A stretch of DNA of 64,000 nt from contig BDGG01000004.1 in the NCBI GenBank assembly GCA_001949185.1, positions 1,854,278-1,918,277 on the forward strand. The letters run 5' to 3'. Of the stretch, positions 21,001-39,900 are shown in pieces. Below the pieces are notes generated by a model, which made no database searches, was not told where the DNA came from, and saw only the letters and a list, made by a program, of their open reading frames with translations. Position 1 is the first letter of the stretch. Every line of letters starts with the position of its first letter. Origin of the DNA: Ramazzottius varieornatus (taxonomy: Eukaryota > Tardigrada > Eutardigrada > Parachela > Ramazzottiidae). A program made the translations under genes and the position numbers.

Positions 21001-24000
21001 AAACGATCGACAAACAAGCTGTATTGGGCGAGAGTATCCAGTCGCTGCTGCAGTACCACCTAAAGTCCAAGTCAGCGGTGCAAAAGTTCGTGGCTGCTTT
21101 GACTGTAAAGGAAATGCGGAGCTATCCCGTCGCCGTTGCTTCTTCGATGGTATCAGCTTCATTTGTACGATAGTATATTGATCGTGATTTGACATCCAGT
21201 TCTGTGTTCTTTTTTAGGAAGCGGTAAACGCAGTTACGAGCTCGGCAACGCCTTTCTTGGCTGCATGTTTAGACGAGAATTATCCTTATGACGAACTCGC
21301 ACCTTCCATTACCGCCATGCATTTAGCATGTACCGCTCTAGTTCAGGAACTAAACGTCGGCGGTCTACTGCTCGACGCTTCTTACCTCAGGTAAGAATCT
21401 GATCGCAGGTCGTTGTTCCCAAGTACCGTCCGAACAATAGGTGAAGTGGAAAACCCCATCAGAAAGTTCAGATTGTATTGTGTTTAAAATTTTGTTACGT
21501 TGATCTAGACCGGTATTGTCCCTGTCGCAATGTCAGACCCTGGTGTCCAAAGTGTTTGAGGAAGTGTCGAAAGGACACAAAAGCCCAAATGGCACGGTAA
21601 TTGCGCTAAGTCAGAAGAGAAATGAGGCTGTCGCGGCGGTTCGCGAAGCGTCTTCGGAATACAACCGAACGACCACACGAGTGAAGTCGGCAGTGGCATC
21701 CGCTTTGGTCGAACTAGACTACCAACCATCAAAGTTGGCGCCGATTGTGCGACCTTTGATGGACACACTCAAATCTGACGAGAACAACGTTTTACAGGTA
21801 AAAAAGTTTCAAACTACACCGCAACATATTATGAGCGTGATCATGGGCAAAACTGGTTTTGTCTGCTGTAGGGCGTGGCCGCAGTGACGTTGGCCACTCT
21901 GATGCACAGAATTTGTGATACTGCTCAACCCACTTGTGAAAAGATTGTAAAGAACCTGTGTTCCTATGTTTGCTGCGACACAAGTCAAACGCCACTGGTG
22001 GACTGTCCTCTTTCAAGCATCTGTGATGAAGCCTTAGCGAACGAAGAAGAAGGTCTTCTGGACGTGCATATTGGCATCCTCTCACTTCATGTACCGTTTG
22101 AAGATTCAAGCTTATTTTTCTACTCAAAGGTCTGTTTCAAACTGATCTGTGCTTTCTAGGATGGCTCAAAGGTGGCAAACGGTCGTACTGCGACGAATGG
22201 TTCCCGGAAAGCTGTTGCGGATAACGAACCCGAAGCTGCTGAGGCAATTCTCGCCCAACGTCAGGGTGGAGAAATTGGTTTGTCGAAGATTTGTCGGATA
22301 TTCGGCGAGGGACTTCATGAAAAGCTGCCTCAATTGACAACCGATCGCGTACTTGGACCATTAATGTCCATTTCAAACTCCGACACATCCACACAAATCG
22401 CACAAAACATTGTTTACGCATTTCACGTTCTCGACGAGATCGTTCCGTACGTTCATACGACTGTTCTTGACACCCTTGTCGACACTCTACTTTCCTGTGA
22501 CGTGCTTTCCGATGGTATAAACCATTCTTTTACCGCTGTACGGCACATGGCAGCTAGGGTATTGGCTACTCTCTGCTTGGCCGAAAGTACACGTGGGCAG
22601 AGTCTGGACAGTCAGAAGGCCACAAGGTTCCTGGTGGAGAAAGTCGTGCCGATGTTACAAGATGGCGCAAAAGTGTCGGCAAAGAAGCAGGGGGCGATGG
22701 AGACCATCGGGTGTGTCATTGACAGTTTAGGCATGAAAGTGATTCCGTTGATCGGGGTCCTGACCGTGCCGGTGATGAGAAGAATGACGGACCAGCAAAC
22801 CAGCGTTAGGTTAATGGCTAGTCAATGCTTTGGAACGCTCGTCCGCCTATTGCCTCTTGCTAGCGCATCAAGTGGTGCCTCGGAGATGCCGGGGTGGATG
22901 AAGCAGCGAGAAGAGGACGCTGAGTTTCTGGAGCAGTTGCTGGATGCAAAGAAGATGCGCGAGTGTGTCGTACCGGTACCCATCGAGGCCCAGCTACGCT
23001 CGTATCAACAGGTTAGCGCTTAAGTATACGAAATTTTCCTGATAAACCTAGCTGTAATGCTTTGTCTATTTTGCAGGATGGACTGAACTGGTTGGATTTC
23101 CTGAACCGGTATGGCTTACACGGAATCCTCTGTGATGATATGGGCTTGGGAAAGACGCTGCAGACCATCTGCATCATAGCTTGTGATCATTACAGAAAAG
23201 CCGGGCGGAAGGAACAGGTTAGAAGACCCCATGCAGCTCTTGTGTATTTGGCTAATGCGGTGGGCCTTGATTTGCAGAATGGAGGCTCTCCGGTGATCTC
23301 GTTGGTTATCTGCCCTTCGACACTGATCGGGCATTGGGCAAAAGAAGTTATCAGGTTTGTTCAGAGGGAGCATCTCCGACCCTTGGCTTACGAAGGTAGC
23401 CCAGCTGAGCGTCAAAGGTATGTTCCTTTGGGTTATGGGTACAGATTGATCGTAAGTTTGAGCTTGTGCCGTAGGTTGAGGAAAGTGGTGAAGGATTACT
23501 CGCTGATGGTATCCAGTTACGAAGTCGTCAAGAATGATGTCGAATTCTTCCGGAGTGTCCGCTGGAACTATTGCGTTCTCGATGAGGGACATGTGATACG
23601 CAACAACAAGACGAAGACCTTCCAGTCCATCAAGCAATTGTCGTGCGAACATCGCTTGATTCTTTCCGGCACACCGGTCCAGAACAATGTCCAAGACGTA
23701 CGTGGCCAAACTCTGCCCTCTTTGCCAACTCCGAGTGTTGTTATGAAGTATTTTGATTTTGATTGTTCTGTGTAGTTGTGGGCATTGTTCGACTTCCTCA
23801 TGCCGGGTTTACTCGGGACGGAGAGAAAGTTTGCCGCGAAGTTTGGAAAGCCTATCGATGCCAGTAAGGACGCCAAGGCCACATCTAAAGAGATCGAAGA
23901 AGGTGCTTTGGCAATGGAGGCACTCCATAAGCAAGTAAGCGCAAGTCACAGTCGGCTCTCTACAACTATGTGGCGTATACTGAAATCTTTCACTTAGGTC

Positions 24001-25377
24001 TTGCCATTTATTCTTCGTCGACTGAAGTCTGATGTCCTGAAAGACCTTCCACCGAAAATTATCCAAGATTATTACTGCGAACTCAGTCCGTTGCAGTTGC
24101 GTCTTTACGAAGACTTTGCCAAAAGCAAAGCGCAAAGGGAGGTTTTCAACTCTCTGCTGGGTGCGAACGGCACCTCGCCTTCTTCGGGCCACGTTTTCCA
24201 GGTAAGTTCGTTCTTGTTTCACTGTCGTTTCCTTGGATGACCTGTGAGCCGATGGTTTTCTTCTCTAGGCTTTCCAATATCTGCGAAAAGTATGTAACCA
24301 TCCCGCGTTGGTGCTCGACAACCGGCATCCGCAGTACGCTGAAATTACGCGCGACCTGCAACGGAGTAATTCTTCGTTGATGGACATCAACAACGCCGCT
24401 AAGTTCATGGCGCTGCAACAGCTCCTATTGGACTGTGGTATCGGTGTTCCGGCAGGTGAATCAGCAGACGATACTGTGGTGAACCCACATCGCGCGTTGA
24501 TCTTCTGCCAACTGACGACGGTTCTCAACATGATCGAGCAGCAACTCTTCAGGTGAAACATTTCACGAGTTACTTTTCTTTACGACAGCCATCTCGTTTA
24601 ATGTAAAGTCGCGTTTTCAGGATTCACATGCCGACAGTGTCCTTCCTCAAGCTGGATGGAAGCGTTCCTATACGAGAACGACAAGGCATTGTCGACCGGT
24701 AATAAGAGTAAATATTTTTGTCTTGTACGACTAGCTCAAGTTTAACCTGAACTCTAATGCAGACCTAAGAGAGACGAGAAATCGGTTTGATAATCCTAGG
24801 TTTAATGCTGATCCGACCATTGATGTGCTACTGCTGACCACGTCCATCGGTGGACTTGGTCTCAACTTGACCGGTGCGGATACAGTCATATTCGTCGAGC
24901 ACGACTGGAATCCCGCCAAAGATATTCAAGCTATGGACCGAGCTCATCGAATTGGCCAGAAGCGTGTTGTCAACGTCTACCGTCTTATTACGCGTGGTAC
25001 ATTGGAGGAGAAGATCATGGGGTAAACTTGTTCATGTTCGGTTACAAAACTACAAAACTAGTGTGACAGTGTTTGTTTCCGGGTCTATTAGGCTGCAAAA
25101 GTTCAAGTTGCATGTGGCGAACTCAATCATTACCCAGGAGAACAGCGCATTACAGTCGATGGGGACCGAACAGATCGTGGATCTCTTCTCGCTCGACCAT
25201 GCTGGTGGTGGAGAAAAGGGAACGGCACAAAGCGCGAAGAAGGTCCCGGCGAACGTTCCCGGTGTTCCGAAGAATGTGCGAGCAGCGTTAGAGAACTTGG
25301 AGGAGCTGTGGGACTCGTCCCAGTATGACACAGAATATGATATTAACCGCTTTATGGACTCTCTGAAGAAAACTTGA
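18052..25377 (+). CDS. BTAF1: TATA-binding-protein-associated factor 172 (Mot1/BTAF1), 25 exons, 1830 aa
   Basis: BTAF1 is a Snf2-family ATPase that strips TBP from DNA. Exons: 18052-18062, 18134-18257, 18323-18437, 18608-18739, 18837-19122, 19197-19323, 19378-19422, 19483-19596, 19671-19946, 20031-20528, 20618-20776, 20853-21149, 21218-21390, 21509-21797, 21872-22129, 22160-23011, 23077-23217, 23278-23417, 23475-23697, 23776-23934, 23998-24201, 24269-24552, 24621-24698, 24800-25021, 25092-25377. The 11-nt first coding exon gives M-A-S-R and splices to [11 protein letters not shown], as in human BTAF1. HEAT repeats fill residues 1-1250. The ATPase has DDMGLGKT (~1273), DEGH (~1384), LSGTPVQNN, and [11 protein letters not shown] plus [12 protein letters not shown] near the end. 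Human length is 1849 aa. The donor of exon 7 (19422 or 19440) and the 3' end of exon 15 have alternatives. Confidence 0.97.
18513..18543. repeat. 7-bp tandem repeat CTGGTCA x4
   Basis: A perfect four-copy repeat in a BTAF1 intron. Confidence 0.9.
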
Positions 25378-25916
25378 CCGCTTCTAGTTCTTAGTCAGTA
25401 TAATCTTCGGTGCGTTACACTTTTCTACCTCACCTCACTTTAGGTTCACGCTCCTCTCGTTTTCCTATGGGATAATTCACGTCTTTCACATTGATTTTAT
25501 AATAATTTTTATTAGATTAATTTCCGCCCTTCAGGATAACTTATCCAGATTTCATTCTCCGTCGGTTTCTGACGATTTTTGACTTATATTGTCATTTTGA
25601 ACTGTGCAGGGACGCTGAGCAGAGCAGAAGCTCGTTAAGCGAACTCACTAGATAAATCTTTTACAGAAGGGATGACTTTACTGCACAGTCCATTTCAGAA
25701 ATAATTAAGTACTGACCATAACTATGCACGTCGCTCCGCAATATACATAGTAGTTACCTGAAGTCAAATCCAAACTTTTCCGCGTAACATAGCATAAACA
25801 TCACAGCTTAATGGCCTGGCCAGACAACTCCGTGTCGAACAAAATCATAAACTCTCAAACCAAAACACTTGATTCAACTGAAAAACAAAACCGCACGTCC
25901 CTACCCCCGTCACTCA
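25378..25916. other. Convergent 3' ends of BTAF1 and formin genes
   Basis: AT-rich spacer. TTTATT at 25508-25513 could be the minus-strand poly(A) signal (AATAAA) of the formin. No gene is visible. Confidence 0.5.
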
Positions 25917-32568
<6,652 letters not shown>

Positions 32569-33923
32569 CTGAAGATATAAAATAAACAGCGCGTTACAAA
32601 CGGGCGATTGTATGCATATTACTCACGTGGTATAACAGTCACTGCCAAGTGCAGGAAGGTATTTCCAAGAGCCCTCATTCACGCCGGAAGGAACACAAAA
32701 TATAACAACGCCTTTTGACTCGATTATGTGATTTATGTCCGTGGAATGTACCGAATCAAGTCTTGATGATAAATAACGACCCTACAATATTCTATCCGAT
32801 GTAAGTTGCCCGTAATATTCATTAAAATAGCCTTTGCTCAATTAGAATAACGATCGCCGTTTCATCAACATAAAATATGACCTCGCCATACTTCTGCAAA
32901 CACGCTGGCGTGCGCGAGCACAGGATTTGACAAAGTGGATCGGCGGAGTGCGAGCTTGACGTACCTTAGAATTAACGATCATTAGCATAATTTTCATAAC
33001 AAACTGAAAGCAGTTCAGCGCACTAAATGTCTCTAAATCTTACTCCAGGTTTTGGTACTTTCTTGGTCTCGGAGCTGTGATCCATGATTCTTCTTAAAGG
33101 CGAGCGGTAAACAGGTTACACGGAGTATGGGTAGAGTCGTAGAGATGATCAACGTCGGGGAGATAGGAAGACGATCTCATACTGGAGTATCCATCCAAGG
33201 ACGACGTCAATTGTACAAGAGTCTCGAGATTTCTCCGGAAGGTGCAGTGTTCACTGATTGCCGTAAGGAAAACTTTGTTACGATCAACCGTTAAGATAAC
33301 AAGATTACGATGCCTCAACAAGTGGTTCTTCCACCAACAAGTGCGAGCGAAGGTGCGTGTTCTGATTTCCGTCTCTATCAACTTTTCGAGTCTTCATTCA
33401 TCATTCCAAGGGTGATTCACAAATCCCCACATGACTCACAAGCGCACAGGGTAGACCACGGGGATTTCGGAGCAGCACCGCAGCAGCCGGACAGCCCTGA
33501 GGGCGTCACGAACCTGATCGACCAGACCGGGCACTCCCTCTCACCCCAGCTTGGTGCAGGGGAAACCGAAACCCATAAAGTGAAGGTCAAACTACGGTAC
33601 GACCGTACGAGGTACGTACGGCAGTTCGCTTGTTAATCAGGATTGCAGTGCATCATGGACGTCTTCCTCCTCTACCCGAAATTGTTCCCTCGTCGTCATA
33701 TTGTCTAATTTCAGGATCGATTACAGCGACGGATTACGCTCATGAAGGACTGAAGCAAACCAGGAGCGAAGGCATGCATCGACGAATTGGACTAGAGCCT
33801 GCGGGGCCATCAACCCTGTCTAGCAGAGCCAAGGAAGCATCGTTCATCCAATGTATTCCTGCTGCTTCAAGATACTCCCGACTTCTGCTGACGGGGATAC
33901 ATTTCCGTGTCGCTTACCAGTCA
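32569..33923. other. Divergent spacer between the formin and ADCK5
   Basis: It should contain both promoters and 5' UTRs. The frame of ADCK5 exon 1 stays open upstream to 33630, with another in-frame ATG at 33774. Otherwise I see no gene or repeat. Confidence 0.45.
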
Positions 33924-36449
33924 ATGAGGAATGCTCATAACGGCTCGCTCACTGCGGATGGAAGGTTTTCAACCACACTGCATTCCTTATACAACAGAAT
34001 CCCCGTGCGTCGCTTGTTATGGGTCCCCGTAGTCCTTGGTACTGTCTTCGCTGGTGGGGTGTACCTGTCAGTACATCCGGACTACACAGAGAAACGCCGA
34101 ATAATCCTGACGGCAAAGGGATTCCAGCGTTTTCTCAGGTGTGTTGCAACACGATTAAGAAACCCACCTAATAGAATCTTATACACTTTGGGTTTTCTAG
34201 AACAGCAAGCATTGGCACGACCATCTCGTGGGACTACTACTGGAGCCTGCGTGGTCTTGATTCCGTGAGTACGTCGAGGCAAACGAGAGGCAAACGAGAA
34301 ACCGCAAGATAATGCTAAATATACCGCCAGTAACATTATGTCTGTTTGGAATATCGTAGAGCTCGCCGGAGTACGAAAGAGCACTGTCTGCTTGCCATGA
34401 CAGGTCCAGCCACAGACTTCTTGCCGGATGCCTCCTCAACGTCAGTACAAGCTTTTGACCTTATGTAGGCGCTGGTTCGCGCCTGCGCGTTTGCGAATTA
34501 AGAAATGTTGGGAAACCTTTGCGGCACCAAATGGACAGTTACTGACGTGATGACTTGCAGGGTGGTCTTTACGTTAAGCTGGGACAAGGACTATGTTCGA
34601 TGGACCACATCTTGCCGAAAGAGTACATCTCGACGTTAAGCACACTTCAAGACCGCGCCCTGGCACGTCAGTACAATGAGATTGAGCAGTTGATGGTCGA
34701 GGAGTTTGGTAGGAAGCCGGACGTGGTGTTCAAGACGTTCGATCGGCTCCCGATTGCCGCTGCCAGCCTAGCGCAAGTACACCGCGCCACTACTCACGAC
34801 GGCTATGTAAGTTCCTGTTGTTAGATTCCACATACAGTACCGTATCGTTGGTTGTACAGTGTACGACAAAATTAACCGTTACAAAACTAATGGGCGTAAT
34901 ACGGCAGCCGAAGCTTATTTACGACGCAGTTAATGAGAATTATATTTTGCTGCATGAGTAAATTTCATTGGCTTCATACATCTGGCTCCATCCAACACCC
35001 AGTTTTAACGGTTTATTTTCGTTGTTGTTGTAGGATGTCGCCGTCAAGTGCCAGTATCCCGACCTGCGCGATCGCTTCGTCGGTGACTTGCGAGCAGTAG
35101 ACATATTACTTCGAGTCATCGAGACGATGCATCCCAAGTTCGGCCTTCGTTGGGTTCTCGACGAGCTCAAAGACACTCTGGCCGAAGAACTGAACTTCGA
35201 GCATGAAGCAAAGAATTCAGAGAAATGTCGGCGCGACCTGTGGCGGCTTAAGCGGTTCCTGCACATACCGGATGTTCACTGGGACTTGACCACACAACGA
35301 GTCATGACTACCGAGTTCATCGGTAATACCTGTACTGTGACCGATGTGACGTCATTGAGGAATATGGGGTTGAACGTGGCCGAGGTGAACAAGAATTTGA
35401 TTAGGATATTTGGCGAGCAGATTTTTATTTCCGGGTTCGTCCATGCTGATCCACATCCCGGGAACGTCCTGGTGAGGAACGTGAAGGGGCGAGCACAAAT
35501 GGTCTTGCTGGACCATGGCTTGTATGAGAGCATGAAGGACGTCGACAGGCAGAATCTTTGCCGGCTGTGGAAAGCCATAGTACTCAACGATAAAGCCGAA
35601 ATGAAGACATACTCTTCTTTGCTCGGCGTAGAAGGTGAATACACACGTTCGATAAGTTTGTTAGTTGGAAATACTGTAATGCTAGAATGACAAGGCTTAC
35701 TTTTCCAGACTATGAGATGCTGTGCGAAATCCTACTCCAACGGCCTCTGAGTCTCGATATAGGTGCGAGTGCAAACGCGATGAAGTCTGGTGGGAGCATG
35801 AAAGATGCCTCTGATTACATGCAACAGATGGCGCAGGACCGTTTCGACCAGGTAGATAAGTCGAGTCTGGATACCTCAGTTTTGACCTGAGACTTGAACT
35901 AAGTCGGCACGATTGTTTTTTCAAGTGGCGCACGATCGTGATGTTATTGGCTGAAAACTTGCACCACTGGGCGAATAATCTTACCGAGTCTCTTTGTCGA
36001 ACTCTCAACTGTCTTTGCATTCTTCCGTTACCTTGTACCGCCGAGAATTAACTTACGTCGCTTCGTAGATAATGAAGGTTTTGAAATCAATGCCCAAAGC
36101 CATGCTGCTGATAATGCGCAACTTGAACACTGTTCGCTCCATCTGTGCTGTGCATGGGTTCCCGGTGGACCGTTTCACAGTCAATGCTCGAATTGCTGTC
36201 CGCGGCATCCATCATGAAAACCTTCCGGAAGTTGTACTGACGGATGGCAACCAAAGCGTCGTCGCCGTACAGGAGCGCCCTCTACGGACCAGGAAGTGGT
36301 CACTGCGGAAGTTCTTCTCTCGAGTATTCTTCGAATGGAGCCTGTTCCTGCGGCGGCTATACATCACGTCCGTAATCACATACCTTCGGGCACTTCACTT
36401 CCTGGGACGCATACCTGACGTTGAGGGTATTATCCAGTTCTTGCGCTAA
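33924..36449 (+). CDS. ADCK5: AarF-domain (UbiB-type) kinase-like protein ADCK5, 7 exons, 576 aa
   Basis: ADCK5 is a mitochondrial member of the UbiB/COQ8 atypical kinase family; its substrate is not known. Exons: 33924-34138, 34201-34264, 34360-34440, 34561-34806, 35034-35634, 35709-35851, 36069-36449, all in phase. A membrane segment [15 protein letters not shown] lies at about 30-45. The UbiB hallmarks follow: KLGQGL (KxGQ, ~127), the Ala-rich AAASLAQVH (~175), [13 protein letters not shown] with the catalytic-type Lys, DPHPGNVL (~340) and LDHG in place of DFG. Human ADCK5 is 580 aa and ends similarly. An alternative in-frame ATG at 33774 would add 50 residues rich in Arg/Ser. I prefer 33924, which puts the membrane segment where the family has it. 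Introns 4 and 6 hold MITEs. Confidence 0.93.
34857..35033. mobile_element. Tc1/mariner-type MITE whose right end forms a splice acceptor of ADCK5
   Basis: It is a close copy of 56241-56409: both start TA-CAGTGTACGACAAAATTAACCGTT and share GAGAATTATATTTTGCTGCATG and TCATTGGCTTCAT. In the other copy the right end is GTCGTACACTG-TA. Here it has drifted to CGTTGTTGTTG-TA, and TA plus the next G is the TAG acceptor before exon 5 at 35034. Confidence 0.85.
35891..35985. mobile_element. Hairpin MITE, degraded copy in ADCK5 intron 6
   Basis: The core is CAAGTGGCGCAC (35923) and TGCACCACTGGG (35961) around TCGTGATGTTATTGGCTG. Outer arms GAGACTTG and GAGACTCG are still recognisable. Confidence 0.65.
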
Positions 36450-36918
36450 TTTCTTGCTCCCTACGATGAATCTTACACGAAAATTTCGAGCAGCCGCAGT
36501 GTAATATTGTTTACAAATATTATTTTGGTTTCAAACCTTTTACGTTGACGGACCGTGTAGTTTTGCTCAGTGCGTATTGCTGTGGCTGGCCGGTGTTGTT
36601 TCTGTGATTTATTGTCACATTTGTTTGTTTTTTATGGTTTGTTCGTTTCTGGTGCTGTCAGTTGGAGAAGCAGACGTAAAACCCAAGGCACAAAGAGCTC
36701 AAAGCTAAACATTTAGAGTGCAGCAGTATGGTGCCAGTATTGCACAGAGTCAGACAGAGTATCAAAGGTCTGGTTAGCAACTCCGGTATCAGAACTTGAG
36801 CAATATGATTTGTCAGTATTATCAACAAGCGACTAAGAAAGTCGTACAGGAAGCCGAAGTATCAACAGAGTAAAATCAGCCTTCAGTTTCGAAGATGAGT
36901 TAACGACGCCGCCGGCAT
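36450..36918. other. Convergent 3' ends of ADCK5 and PLOD
   Basis: No gene is seen. TTTATT at 36608-36613 could be the minus-strand poly(A) signal of PLOD. Confidence 0.5.
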
Positions 36919-39900
36919 TCACGGGTCAACAAAACTAATCATGATGTACCGAGTCCCTTTGGTTACAGGTAGTCCTTCGTGAAAATGGGTGAGCCTTCCG
37001 GGATGAATCAAAGTCCAACCGAGACGAGTCTCAACAACGGAGCAATTGTAACGGACAAATCGACATCCGCCACCCTAAATCCGACAAGAAATAGTTACAA
37101 GCAACGGCTACCTATGTAGATGAAAATGTGAGACGAACCGGAGTGAATCTGTCACATTTTATACCTCGTAATCAACATTGGGAGTGTTCAGAGCGATATT
37201 GATGGTGTATGTAGACGAGTCGTGATGTGGTCGAAGTGCCGGCTGTTCATCGGGCTTATACCGCACAACGAAGTTCATTATGGCTTGTGGTGGCTGAGGA
37301 TGTAGAACCACTGTACGTTACGAGCGAATATAGTTCTACCAAAGCACGAATTGTCTTACGTCGTGGTAATAACCCGTGTACAACTTCTCTTGTATAGGTC
37401 TAACATAGTCCTTGAGGAACAGCAGCCACTGTCGCTCCAGACCGACTTGCTTCATGTGGATGTCCCGAGTGGGAACGTTCTCATAGCCATTTTGCAACCT
37501 TGCATCCTGTTTTTTAAACAAAGAAATCTACAGTCGTAAGTAAGAAGGGTGGTCTCGGTACCTTCCACCATCCCCGATACATTGGTGAGATGAGTTATAT
37601 GCAAAGAATTTAGTACTAACGTCGTTTTTCCCGTTGGACCATTTGCCGTAACCTTCCATGATGGCGATGAGGTCGGTAGCATATGCGGGAGTCACCAATG
37701 GGAACCAGTAGACATCTGTTCGCAAAAACAGCATTTATCAGTCTTCGAGAGAAGGACAATGCATGGTCATTTGCGGCTAATTACCTGTGCACGGCTGTTC
37801 GACGATCGTGTCCGGCTGTTTAACTGTGTTGTAGTCCTGATGAATGTACCGATATTCCCAGTCCTGTAGAAGGCATGTTGAAGTACGCACTTATGTGTCT
37901 AGCCAAAGTAATTACCCGACGACATCCATCCGACGCCTTCCTTTGCAGACGAAAGAACTTACCAGCTTGTTATTGACCAGTTGGTAAAATTCCGGTTTTG
38001 TAAGGGTTATGTCGAAACTCTCAGAGTTGACCAGATGGCCGTAGTACTGCAGGTTGGAGAGGTACATGAGTCTTCCCTGTAAGACAAAAACTCATTGTAA
38101 ATCCGTCAACATTACCGAAACAGAAGAACGGGTCATCGTGCCTGTTCTCGCATGTTCTTGCACCAGGTAATATCGACGTCGGCGACCCCTTGCTCGACGA
38201 ATGGGACGAAGTGGTTCTTGATCACATCCGACCTTATCATGTACGCATTTCGGATATAAGGGACATTCCAGATGCCTCTGAAAAGAAAGACACGACATTA
38301 ATACCAACAATTCTCAACGACGTCATGTCAGCACCCAGCAGGCTCGTTATTCATTTTCAAAGACCAAGGAAAGGTCGCCACGCCCGCTGAATACAATAAC
38401 GCAGGCGACATTCCCGGCTCGTAGAGAAACGGCCACGCCCATGGGTCTCGCGACTCGAGGCGTTATACAGTTCAACCACACCATCCGGGAAATTTCGAGA
38501 GCGGTAACAAGGACGGTTTATCGAGAAATCGTTTCAAGTTGGCACAAGCGAAGGAAATCAGTGGAGGAAGTGGGGACAGGAATATTTAATTGCTATTTAA
38601 ATATTAAATGAAGGATTCCTCTCACACAACCCGCTGTTCTTCCCACAATGCAAAAGGATCCACAAAGCGGAAACCAATCGTTAGCTCCTAACAAAAAATC
38701 TATGGCACTCAATGCCGACACACAGCACAATGCAAAGTACCCAGAATCCCTCCTCCTGAACAAACTTCCAAATTTGACCATCTGACAATCTAACAGTGCG
38801 GGACACAAATCGATTACTGGAATATTGAGGAAGGTTGCTTTTTTTCGCCACCGTAAAAGGAGCGACTTGGATCTGCCCATTTTGCTACTGTATCCCACTT
38901 CATAATCGAATTTACTGAAGTGCACTTCGCATTTCATTTTATCACCATATCGGTGACTGTAAAATGATCATGCGTTGTGTGGTACTCGGAATGATACTTT
39001 TTCTTGGATCAAGCCGATTTGGGCTAGATGCCGCTCGACCATGGCGATATGATTTACCCCAGGAGCGAAAGAACTACGATTCCCAGTGGGTTTATCGGCC
39101 ATACCAGGAAAGGATCGACAAGTATTACCAAAACCCGAATGTAAGTAACTTCCCTCCGTTTCGAGAAAATGTTACCCGAAATTATCCCAAAAACTAGAAT
39201 AATGTTCTCGTTTCTGTGAGTCGCGAAAGCGATTGTTCATTTTCCTGTTTCATTTTCCTCGTGTTTCGGACGTTGAAAACGCTAGCCTATGGCCTAGAGG
39301 TTCCACTACATCATTCAATTTTAGGGTGCCAAAATTATACGGCAGTCTCATTTCGCCTACGAGTATCGTCTAGGGCATAAACTGCAATTTCTCTGCGTGG
39401 CTACTGGAAGTCCCCTGCCGCGCATCACTTGGCTGAAAGATGGGCTCGAACTCAACAATCATAAAAACCTGGTGGTAGGTCCTCCCTCCGACAAGTTTTC
39501 AATAACACCTGACCCCTCTCACCGACGGTGAGAATTTGTCAGCAATTTGACACCGATATTGTCTGGCCTGACAGATCCATGAATGGAAACTGAAAGCTCG
39601 CAAACACCGAGGCAAAGATGACGAAGAATCAAAGAAACGGGTTAAATCTAAACTGGAAATTGACCCAACGACGCAGGGCGACCAGGGCATATATACCTGT
39701 GTATGAATTTCATACAGCTATAATCGTCTTAGTATGCCCTCATTTCTGAACCTGGGTGTTTTTAGGTTGCCGAAAACAAGTACGCAGTCGACGAGCGAAG
39801 ATTCAAAGCCGAGTTCGTCGCAAACTAATTGACCCCCATAGAAATTTATGGACTCCCCTTACCGCTTAGTATAGTCCAAAATTTCACCGTAATCTTCCGA

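Noticed and set aside
33630-33923. N-terminal extension of ADCK5
   Set aside because: The frame is open and has an ATG at 33774, but starting at 33924 places the membrane segment and total length as in the family. Kept only as an alternative.
38593-38937. 115-codon minus-strand frame as a PLOD exon
   Set aside because: It has no similarity to PLOD. The missing PLOD segments were found instead at 40239-40138, 40070-40029 and 39946-39863.
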